Source: Hungatella sp. UBA3048 (lineage in GTDB: Bacteria > Bacillota > Clostridia > Lachnospirales > Lachnospiraceae). From it: a stretch of DNA of 28,089 nucleotides. This document shows positions 22,349 through 28,089 of the stretch, one piece after another. The stretch spans positions 1 through 28,089 of the forward strand of contig DFCS01000042.1 in assembly GCA_002367105.1 (NCBI GenBank), given 5' to 3'. The position numbers and the translations under genes are program-made. The notes under the pieces were generated by a model. That model ran no database searches. It saw nothing but the letters and a program-made list of their open reading frames with translations, and had not been told where the DNA came from. Each line of letters starts with the position of its first letter. Position 1 is the first letter of the stretch.

Positions 22349-23203
22349 TTATGAAATCGCATTGGCTCCGGCTATGATCTCGGTAAGCTCCTGGGTAATA
22401 GACCCCTGTCTTGCCCGGTTATATGCCAGTCCAAGTTCTTCTATCATCTCTTCCGCATTATTGGTCGCAGAGTCCATGGCCGCCATTCTGGCTCCGTTTT
22501 CACTTGCAACGGCTTCCAGCAAAGCGCCATAGATCATGCTGCTCATATACTTTGGAATAATGGAATCCAATACCTGATCCTCATTCGGCTCATAGTTCAT
22601 TAAAGTCAGATCCGTTTTTTCGCTTCCCTTTTCCATTTCAACCGGGAGAAGCTTTTTAAGAGTCGGTATTTGGGTCACAGTATTCTTAAATGATGTATAA
22701 GCCAGATAAATTTCACCTATCCGGTTCTGTCCAAATGCATCCAGAAGCTCCATGGTAATATCGGCCGCATCGCGATAGATCGGTTCATTGATCACCTCGG
22801 AATAATCCTGGGCAATCGTATATCCCTTTCTTGCCAGTGCTTCCTTCCCCTTCCGTCCTACGGCGTAAACATCCGTAAGTTCCGGCGTTAGCCTGTCATT
22901 TCCATGAACCAGTTTGACAATGTTGCTGTTATAGCCCCCTGCCAGTCCACGGTTTGAAGTAATGACAATAACTGCCTTCCTCTTTGAATCTCCTGCCTTT
23001 AAATACTTATGGTCTATGCTGCCGGATCTGCGCAGCATGGAGCCTATGGTATCATACATCATTTCGCAATAGGGTTTGGATTCTTCTGCCTTAGCTTTGG
23101 ACTTCTGCAGCTTAACGGTAGATATGAGCTTCATGGCTTTCGTAATCTGTTCGGTACTGGAAATACTGTCTCTTCTTCGTTTGATATCCCTAATGGATGC
23201 CAT
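22349..23203 (-). CDS. atpG: ATP synthase F1 subunit gamma
   Basis: 284 residues. The N-terminal helix ASIRDIKRRRDSISSTEQIT and the C-terminal helix ending RARQGSITQELTEIIAGA form the coiled coil of the rotor shaft. The middle holds the conserved VIVITSNRGLAGGYNSNIVK segment. It lies 16 bp below atpA and 57 bp above atpD in the standard order. RBS AGGTGA. Confidence 0.98.
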   Translation of the reverse strand: MASIRDIKRRRDSISSTEQITKAMKLISTVKLQKSKAKAEESKPYCEMMYDTIGSMLRRSGSIDHKYLKAGDSKRKAVIVITSNRGLAGGYNSNIVKLVHGNDRLTPELTDVYAVGRKGKEALARKGYTIAQDYSEVINEPIYRDAADITMELLDAFGQNRIGEIYLAYTSFKNTVTQIPTLKKLLPVEMEKGSEKTDLTLMNYEPNEDQVLDSIIPKYMSSMIYGALLEAVASENGARMAAMDSATNNAEEMIEELGLAYNRARQGSITQELTEIIAGANAIS

Positions 23204-23219
23204 GATTGTTCACCTGCCT

Positions 23220-24722
23220 TTAAAAAACACCTGCTTTGCATTCGTTAATTGCCTTTACCAGCAATTCCTCTGTCTCAGGCGTGATCTGCTTTGTCTCGCG
23301 GATGCTTGCGGGAATTTCAGAATATTTGGTGTCTATGAAACTGGTCAAAGCCTTTTCAAAATCAAGGATTTTCCCGGTAGGAATATCCAAAAGCAGCTTC
23401 TTGGTCGCTGCAAAGATAATGATGATCTGGTATTCAACCGGAACCGGCTGATACTGGCCCTGCTTTAATACCTCTTTAATCCTCTCGCCCTGGGCAAGCT
23501 GTTCTGCCGTCTCCTTATCAAGCTCGGAACCAAACTGAGCAAAGCTTGCAAGCTCGCGGTACTGTGCCAGTTCCACACGGATAGGAGCTGCGATCTTCTT
23601 CATAGCCTTGATCTGGGCAGAGCCGCCTACACGGGATACGGAAAGACCTGCGTTGATGGCTGGACGGAAACCGGAGTTAAACATCTCTGTCTCCAGGTAA
23701 ATCTGTCCGTCTGTAATGGAAATAACATTCGTCGGAATATACGCGGATACGTCGCCTGCCTGTGTTTCAATGATCGGAAGGGCTGTTAAAGAACCTCCTC
23801 CCAGCTCTTCTGAAAGCCTTGAGGCTCTCTCCAGCAGTCTGGAATGCAGGTAGAAAACATCACCCGGGTAAGCTTCACGGCCCGGCGGTCTCTTAAGCAG
23901 CAGGGATAAGGTACGGTAAGCGGCTGCGTGTTTACTTAAATCATCGTAAACAACTAATACATCCTCCCCGTTTTCCATCCATTCCTCTCCTATGGCGCAT
24001 CCGGAATATGGAGCAATATACTGAAGAGGGGCTAAATCTGATGCCGTTGACACGACGATAGTGGTATAATCCATGGCACCGTACTCTTCCAGTGTCTTAA
24101 CAATGTTGGCAACCGTAGATGCCTTCTGGCCAATGGCAACATAAATACAGTGAACACCCTGGCCCTTCTGGTTTATAATCGTATCAAGGGCAATCGCCGT
24201 CTTTCCGGTCTGGCGGTCACCAATGATCAGCTCACGCTGTCCTCTTCCGATCGGAATCATGGCATCAATCGCCTTAATACCGGTCTGAAGGGGAGTGTCT
24301 ACTGATTTTCTGTCAATAACTCCATGAGCCACACGCTCAATCTTGCGGAATTTGTCTGTCAGGATCGGTCCTTTTCCATCAATGGGCTGTCCTAACGCAT
24401 TCACAACACGTCCAGTTAATGCATCACCAACCGGTACTTCCACCACTCGTCCGGTAGTCTTAACTGTATCGCCCTCGCTGATAGCACCGGTACCAAGTAA
24501 AACCGCACCAACGTTATCCTCTTCCAGGTTAAGTACCATGCCGTAGATTTCTCCCGGGAACTCAAGGAGCTCTCCCTGCATGGCATTCTCAAGGCCATGG
24601 ATACGGGCAATACCGTCCGCTACCTGAATGACTGTACCGACATCAGAGACATCCAGTTTCGTAGAATATCTTTGAATCTGTTCCTTGATGACAGAACTGA
24701 TCTCTTCTGGTCTTAAATTCAT
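23220..24722 (-). CDS. atpA: ATP synthase F1 subunit alpha
   Basis: 500 residues from the ATG at 24722, preceded by AAGGTG 11 bp upstream. The frame stays open to 24767, but MNLRPEEISSVIKEQI is the family's usual N-terminus and about 502 residues the usual size. The P-loop GDRQTGKT (168-175) binds non-catalytic ATP, and the SVSRVGGSAQ motif holds the arginine reaching into the beta active site. The 125-bp gap between atpH and atpA is larger than any other in the operon and contains an inverted repeat. Confidence 0.98.
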   Translation of the reverse strand: MNLRPEEISSVIKEQIQRYSTKLDVSDVGTVIQVADGIARIHGLENAMQGELLEFPGEIYGMVLNLEEDNVGAVLLGTGAISEGDTVKTTGRVVEVPVGDALTGRVVNALGQPIDGKGPILTDKFRKIERVAHGVIDRKSVDTPLQTGIKAIDAMIPIGRGQRELIIGDRQTGKTAIALDTIINQKGQGVHCIYVAIGQKASTVANIVKTLEEYGAMDYTTIVVSTASDLAPLQYIAPYSGCAIGEEWMENGEDVLVVYDDLSKHAAAYRTLSLLLKRPPGREAYPGDVFYLHSRLLERASRLSEELGGGSLTALPIIETQAGDVSAYIPTNVISITDGQIYLETEMFNSGFRPAINAGLSVSRVGGSAQIKAMKKIAAPIRVELAQYRELASFAQFGSELDKETAEQLAQGERIKEVLKQGQYQPVPVEYQIIIIFAATKKLLLDIPTGKILDFEKALTSFIDTKYSEIPASIRETKQITPETEELLVKAINECKAGVF

Positions 24723-24786
24723 TAAGGTTTGCACCTTCTTTCTAAGATTATAATGTGTCCGTTTCACCTAACGGCTCTCCGGACAA

Positions 24787-24851
24787 CTGATTTCCTAAAC
24801 TCAGGCTTACCTACATGCTCAAAAAGGCGTGAGCTGTAAATTGGAAATCAG
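24787..24851 (-). repeat. 9-bp inverted repeat spanning the atpH end and atpA leader
   Basis: CTGATTTCC (24787-24795) and GGAAATCAG (24843-24851) are exact inverses about 47 bp apart; the distal arm contains the atpH stop codon. In RNA this would fold the atpH-atpA gap. No T run follows, so it may set message stability or coupling. It may also be chance. Confidence 0.4.
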
Positions 24852-25396
24852 GTCAATTGCAGCTTTAACAGGCTGCGGCGCAGTTCATAAATCTGCGTCT
24901 TAATGCTGGAATCCACCACCCGGTCCCCGATCCTGATTATCATACCTCCAATGATTGACGGGTCAACCTGATAATCCATCTCAAAATCCGCGTACTGAGT
25001 TGTATTTAACAGCTTTTCTACCAGCCGGGCCTTCTGACCCTCATTTAATTCAACAGCACTGGCCACATGGGCCACGCCGATCTTCTTATATTCCTTGACA
25101 GCGTTTATGAAGTATTCACAGATTGCCGGAATCTCCTTCTGCCTGCCTTTGTCGACAATGACTGCCAGAAAACCCATCAGGTCATCCGATACGCGTCCGC
25201 CGAAAATATTCTTAATAATGCCGATTTTATCTTCCTTTACAATCTTCGGATTATTAAGAAGCTCCGCCAATGACTGATTCCCGTGCCAGATCACCTGCAG
25301 GCTCTTCACTTCCTCAAACAAAGCGTCCACTTCCTGCTTATTCAGAGCTTCCTCAAACAATGCATCGCCGTATACCTTTGATACTAGCTTTGCCAT
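24848..25396 (-). CDS. atpH: ATP synthase F1 subunit delta
   Basis: 182 residues, the OSCP/delta family. The start VSKVYGDALFEEAL is the N-terminal helical domain that caps the alpha subunits. The C-terminal DPSIIGGMIIRIGDRVVDSSIKTQI is the family signature. It links F1 to the peripheral stalk. The gene overlaps the end of atpF by 13 bp, so it is translationally coupled. Confidence 0.97.
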   Translation of the reverse strand: MAKLVSKVYGDALFEEALNKQEVDALFEEVKSLQVIWHGNQSLAELLNNPKIVKEDKIGIIKNIFGGRVSDDLMGFLAVIVDKGRQKEIPAICEYFINAVKEYKKIGVAHVASAVELNEGQKARLVEKLLNTTQYADFEMDYQVDPSIIGGMIIRIGDRVVDSSIKTQIYELRRSLLKLQLT

Positions 25397-25899
25397 GTGC
25401 TTTCACCCATCTCTTTCAAAGTCTCGTCAATCAGGGCATCCTGCACCGTAGTGTCAATGGAAGCAGCTACGACCTTGCCGGCCATAACAGAAGCGATGGA
25501 TATGATCTGTTCCTTCATATCATCAAGCGCTTTCTTTCTCTCCAGTTCCACCTCACGGCTGCCCCGCGTAACAATGCGGTCCGCTTCTTCCCTGGCTTCT
25601 GTAATAATCTCTGCCTCACGCTGTTTCGCTCTTTTTCTGGCATCCTCTAAGATTTCTTCTGCCTCTTTCTTCACTTCAAGAAGTCTGGCTTCATATTCTT
25701 CCTTCATTGCCTTCGCAGCTTCCTTATCGTCGGCAGCGTTCTTTAATTCTCCCGCAATCCTCTGTCTTCTCTTCTCCAGAACTTCCCGTACCGGATTGAA
25801 CAGCATATAGGATAACGCAAAAAACAGGATGAATATATTGATGCCTGTTATAAATGAATCGAAAAGCAGCTGTGGGTCAAATCCCAATAATCGATCCAA
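25384..25899 (-). CDS. atpF: ATP synthase Fo subunit b
   Basis: 171 residues. One N-terminal membrane helix (FITGINIFILFFALSYMLF, about 16-34) leads into a long charged coiled coil (residues 38-150, rich in Glu/Lys/Arg/Ala), the peripheral stalk dimer. The start codon is TTG at 25899, well supported by AGGAGG with a 7-nt gap; no ATG or GTG fits better. A weak start may lower output relative to the c subunit just upstream. Confidence 0.95.
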   Translation of the reverse strand: MDRLLGFDPQLLFDSFITGINIFILFFALSYMLFNPVREVLEKRRQRIAGELKNAADDKEAAKAMKEEYEARLLEVKKEAEEILEDARKRAKQREAEIITEAREEADRIVTRGSREVELERKKALDDMKEQIISIASVMAGKVVAASIDTTVQDALIDETLKEMGESTWQS

Positions 25900-25972
25900 G
25901 GTTTCGCCTCCTTTCGCTCTTTATTCTTTCCCCATTCCGAGGGCAGGCTTATGCCTCCCGCCATTCTGCTCT

Positions 25973-26230
25973 TTAGCTGAATGGCTTTAAGAACATGAGG
26001 ATAGCTGCAACGGCGAAACCATAAAGACCTGTTGTCTCGGCAACGGCCTGTCCCAAAAGCATGGTAGATGTTATATCAGACTTTGCGCCCGGATTGCGTC
26101 CAACTGCAGCTGCAGCATGGCCTGCTGCGATACCCTGTCCAATACCAGGTCCAATACCTGCGATCATCGCAAGACCTGCACCGATTGCTGAGCAGCCTAA
26201 GATAAAATCCTGTCCTGAAAATCCGTTCAT
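25973..26230 (-). CDS. atpE: ATP synthase Fo subunit c, sodium-type
   Basis: 85 residues, two membrane helices joined by the polar loop RNPGAKSD. It forms the rotor ring. Ion-site residues are Pro28 and Gln32 (GPGIGQG, the PxxxQ motif) in helix 1, and Val63, Glu65, Thr66, Thr67 and Tyr70 (VAETTGLY) in helix 2. These positions and numbers match the Na+ site of the Ilyobacter c subunit, with Thr for Ser66. A Na+-translocating enzyme is therefore predicted. RBS CAGGAGGA, the strongest in the operon, fits its high copy number. Confidence 0.97.
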   Translation of the reverse strand: MNGFSGQDFILGCSAIGAGLAMIAGIGPGIGQGIAAGHAAAAVGRNPGAKSDITSTMLLGQAVAETTGLYGFAVAAILMFLKPFS

Positions 26231-26265
26231 AGAAAAATTCCTCCTGAATTTAATATTATTGAAAT

Positions 26266-26967
26266 TTAATCCATCTTATCATTGACATATACCATAGTCA
26301 GCATGCAGAACACATACGTCTGGATACAGCCAGAGAATACATCACAATATACATGTAAAAACGATGGGATACCGATTTTTACAAAGATAGGCATCATCCC
26401 ATACCACAATCCCATAATAACTACGCCTGACATCATATTACCGAACAAACGAAGCGCCTGGGATAATGGGTTTGTAATCTCACCGATTAAATTAATCGGG
26501 AATAAAACCGGAAACGGCTGAAACAAGCTTGTAAAATGACCGATTCCATGATTCTTGATACCCTGGTATTGCACTATGCCGAAGGTAAACAAACCAAGCA
26601 TAAATGTCACACCGAAATCTCCGGTTGGCGTCCTAAGACCAAATAAGCCGCCAATATTGCAGAACAATATGAAAATAAAGATTGTTCCAATATAATTAAC
26701 AAATTTTTTTGCGTTATGACCCATCGTACCATTTACCAGGTTATCAAGCGCCTCTACAACAAACTCCACAATATTCTGGAAGGTGCCGGGTACTTCTGTC
26801 GCCCGCTTCATTTTTCGGTTGGCAATCACTGCGATAATCAGGATTACGATTGTCACAATGCTAAGGCCTATTTCCGTGGTTGTAACCCAAAGTTCCTGAC
26901 CAAACGCCTGAAACTTTGTAACGCCTTTGATCATAAAGTCTACATGATTGGCACTCGCAACGACCAT
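26266..26967 (-). CDS. atpB: ATP synthase Fo subunit a
   Basis: 233 residues, five to six membrane helices. The essential arginine is Arg173 in NPLSQALRLFGNM, which faces the c-ring ion site, and the following IGEITNPL region is conserved. It provides the two half channels for ions. The ATG follows AGGAGG with a 9-nt gap. It sits between the atpI-like gene and atpE. Confidence 0.97.
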   Translation of the reverse strand: MVVASANHVDFMIKGVTKFQAFGQELWVTTTEIGLSIVTIVILIIAVIANRKMKRATEVPGTFQNIVEFVVEALDNLVNGTMGHNAKKFVNYIGTIFIFILFCNIGGLFGLRTPTGDFGVTFMLGLFTFGIVQYQGIKNHGIGHFTSLFQPFPVLFPINLIGEITNPLSQALRLFGNMMSGVVIMGLWYGMMPIFVKIGIPSFLHVYCDVFSGCIQTYVFCMLTMVYVNDKMD

Positions 26968-27015
26968 ACGCTTAAGCCTCCTTTCTTAAGAGATCCCACT
27001 TGACCGCAAAGGAGA

Positions 27016-27417
27016 TTACTCTCCTTTTGTCCTGTTGGCCATGATCTTGTGGATAATAGGCTGAGAAAATGCTCCAACCTTGAGTCCGAGGACTCCGATT
27101 ACTACTGCGACCGGATTGAACCAGTTCGAAAACCGGACAATAACTGCCACCAGTATGACAATAAGCAGCAGATAGCGAAGGACTGAACTAATAATACTCT
27201 GCTTCTGAACAGCCTTTGGATCTTCCGTCTTCATAGAACGTTCAAGTACCATAGCCATGGATAAAAACATGGCCAGGGCTAACACCATTCCCAAAATCAG
27301 ACCTGCAAATACAGCACGTCTTGGATACATAAATAATGCCCCTATCATAGCCGCTGCCGTGAAAATAACAATTCCGGCAGAAACCTCAAGCATCAGATTC
27401 TTTGTTTCCTTCCCCAT
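27016..27417 (-). CDS. atpI: ATP synthase subunit I-like membrane protein (AtpI family)
   Basis: 133 residues with four hydrophobic segments arranged as two hairpins (VSAGIVIFTAAAMIGALFMY, VFAGLILGMVLALAMFLSMA, YLLLIVILVAVIV, PVAVVIGVLGLKVGAF). The layout and the place directly ahead of atpB fit the ATP-synt_I family, which helps assemble or stabilise the c-ring. Sequence in this family is poorly conserved, so the assignment leans on topology and context. RBS AGGAGG. Confidence 0.8.
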   Translation of the reverse strand: MGKETKNLMLEVSAGIVIFTAAAMIGALFMYPRRAVFAGLILGMVLALAMFLSMAMVLERSMKTEDPKAVQKQSIISSVLRYLLLIVILVAVIVRFSNWFNPVAVVIGVLGLKVGAFSQPIIHKIMANRTKGE

Positions 27418-27432
27418 TACAAATCCTCCTGT

Positions 27433-27768
27433 CTACGAAAGTTTCTCATCATCATGTCCTTTCACGCGGCTTGGCTGCTTCGGTTTATGCACCTTGGGTC
27501 TAGCCTCCGCCTGCTGTTTTACGCGCTCTTTCTGATCCTCAACCCTCTCCTCCTTTTCATTCATGGCCAATGTAGCCTTTGCCAGCTTATAGGCATTGGA
27601 TCCCCCAGCCAGAAACCCCAGAACCATAAATAATAACGTCAGTTTTGTCCCAGCATACCGGTCTATATAGTAACCGACAAGAATACAGACAAACACAGGT
27701 ACCATGACACTGATCCCCAGTTGGGTCACCATCATGAAACTTCTCATCACGCTCTTTTTATGACGCAT
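27433..27768 (-). CDS. AtpZ/AtpQ-like F-ATPase accessory protein
   Basis: 111 residues from the ATG at 27768 (AGGTG upstream). The open frame continues to 27867, but both predicted promoters would start transcription below that point, so the short form is right. Two membrane helices (MMVTQLGISVMVPVFVCILV and TLLFMVLGFLAGGSNAYKLA) joined by GYYIDRYAGT are typical of the AtpZ (F0F1-ATPase accessory) family found ahead of atpI. A highly charged tail follows (EKEERVEDQKERVKQQAE). Members have been linked to Mg2+/Ca2+ supply or ring assembly. First gene of the operon. Confidence 0.82.
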   Translation of the reverse strand: MRHKKSVMRSFMMVTQLGISVMVPVFVCILVGYYIDRYAGTKLTLLFMVLGFLAGGSNAYKLAKATLAMNEKEERVEDQKERVKQQAEARPKVHKPKQPSRVKGHDDEKLS

Positions 27769-27807
27769 AATTACACCTGCTTTCTGCATCCTGCACATAT
27801 AATTGGT

Positions 27808-27867
27808 ATTATACCTAAAAAAACATATTTTGTCTATTATATACGGAAAATTAACTTGACACGTCAA
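27808..27867 (-). promoter_or_regulatory. Tandem promoters of the ATP synthase operon
   Basis: Proximal: TAGACA (27836-27831), 17 bp, TATAAT (27813-27808). Distal: TTGACG (27867-27862) with TATATA (27843-27838) at 18 bp, or TATAAT two bases on at 20 bp. The distal -35 lies in the dyad TTGACACGTCAA (27856-27867), which could bind a regulator. Confidence 0.65.
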
Positions 27868-27908
27868 AAAGCTTTCTGTTTTTGAACATTTCCAAAAAAA
27901 ATGTTGAA

Positions 27909-27955
27909 AAAAGGTCTGTTTTTTACAGGAAGAACCCGTAAAAAACAGACCTTTT
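27909..27955 (-). terminator. Terminator of the microcompartment gene
   Basis: AAAAGGTCTGTTTTTTAC and GTAAAAAACAGACCTTTT form a perfect 18-bp stem with an 11-nt loop, and on the minus strand the message ends in TTTTTT. It separates the BMC gene from the ATP synthase promoters. Confidence 0.9.
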
Positions 27956-27966
27956 CAAATTTTTAA

Positions 27967-28089
27967 TTATGCTTCTTTTGTGCCTGGAAGAATTGTTTCA
28001 ACTTCAGCATGTGGACGTGGGATTACATGTACCGATACAAGCTCACCAACACGCTGAGCTGCTGCTGCACCTGCATCAGTAGCTGCCTT
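27967..28089 (-). CDS. BMC-domain microcompartment shell protein, C-terminal part
   Basis: Forty codons and a TAA, cut by the right edge of the window. The encoded KAATDAGAAAAQRVGELVSV and HVIPRPHAEVETILPG are the end of a single-BMC-domain hexameric shell protein of the PduA/EutM type, which tile the facets of bacterial microcompartments. The normal length is about 90-95 residues, so about half is missing. The last gene before the terminator at 27909; more shell or enzyme genes probably lie upstream, outside the window. Which compartment (ethanolamine, propanediol, glycyl-radical) cannot be told. Confidence 0.93.
   Translation of the reverse strand, partial: KAATDAGAAAAQRVGELVSVHVIPRPHAEVETILPGTKEA

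Noticed and set aside
24747..24752. TATAAT in the atpH-atpA gap as an internal promoter
   Set aside because: The sequence 17 bp upstream (GCCGTT) does not resemble a -35 and there is no extended -10.
25397..25810. 137-codon plus-strand frame opposite atpF
   Set aside because: Long Ser/Ala/Phe runs are the complement of the Glu/Lys-rich coiled coil of subunit b.
1..28089. CRISPR arrays, tRNA or rRNA genes, insertion sequences, riboswitches
   Set aside because: No regularly spaced repeats with unique spacers, no cloverleaf or rRNA core sequence, no transposase motif, and no recognised riboswitch core in any leader were seen by reading both strands.

Overview
The window reads as the chromosome of a low-to-moderate-GC Gram-positive anaerobe of the Clostridia, most likely a Lachnospiraceae (Lacrimispora / Clostridium saccharolyticum type). 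This rests on strong AGGAGG ribosome sites, sigma-A promoters, a CUT1 sugar ABC transporter without its own ATPase, a Lac-family PTS, an F-type ATP synthase with a sodium-type c subunit, and a bacterial-microcompartment shell gene at the right edge. The genus is an inference. No rRNA, tRNA, CRISPR array, insertion sequence or phage gene was found.

Layout. (1) 39-4300: an AT-rich PTS locus on the minus strand (IIC, double-GNAT acetyltransferase, PIG-L-type deacetylase homologue, IIB) and a divergent RpiR/SIS regulator. It is closed by a long-loop inverted repeat that can terminate from both sides. (2) 4435-8764: a CUT1 ABC transporter (binding lipoprotein, two permeases) with a divergent AraC-family regulator. 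(3) 8765-10200: a decayed stretch holding the first 40 codons of metF, the tail of the gene that used to precede it, a membrane-helix remnant, a leftover terminator and a small acylphosphatase. (4) 10267-14451: an operon of a sugar nucleotidyltransferase, an N-acetylhexosamine-kinase-like protein and GalE, with a second divergent AraC regulator that is a close paralogue of the first. (5) 14495-20304: murA, an 825-residue anchored protein, a collagen-like Gly-Pro-X protein, and a second nucleotidyltransferase paralogue. (6) 20487-27768: the ATP synthase operon, order atpZ-like, atpI-like, atpB, E, F, H, A, G, D, C. (7) 27967 to the edge: the C-terminus of a BMC shell protein.

How the genes may work together. 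The two AraC proteins have the same length and a nearly identical DNA-binding domain. Copies of ATTTGCA lie upstream of both genes, and next to the operon at 13375 they are exactly 21 bp apart and abut the promoter. The operon could turn a free hexose or N-acetylhexosamine into a sugar 1-phosphate, then a UDP-sugar, then its 4-epimer. GalE has Cys at the position that is Tyr299 in E. coli GalE and Cys307 in human GALE, which fits N-acetylated substrates. The transporter at 4435-7619 is therefore a candidate importer for the same sugar. The PTS locus also looks directed at an N-acetylated disaccharide, although its deacetylase homologue lacks the usual catalytic aspartate. The most unusual single gene is the collagen-like protein, whose 17 Gly-Pro-X triplets use only Arg, Trp and Cys at X.
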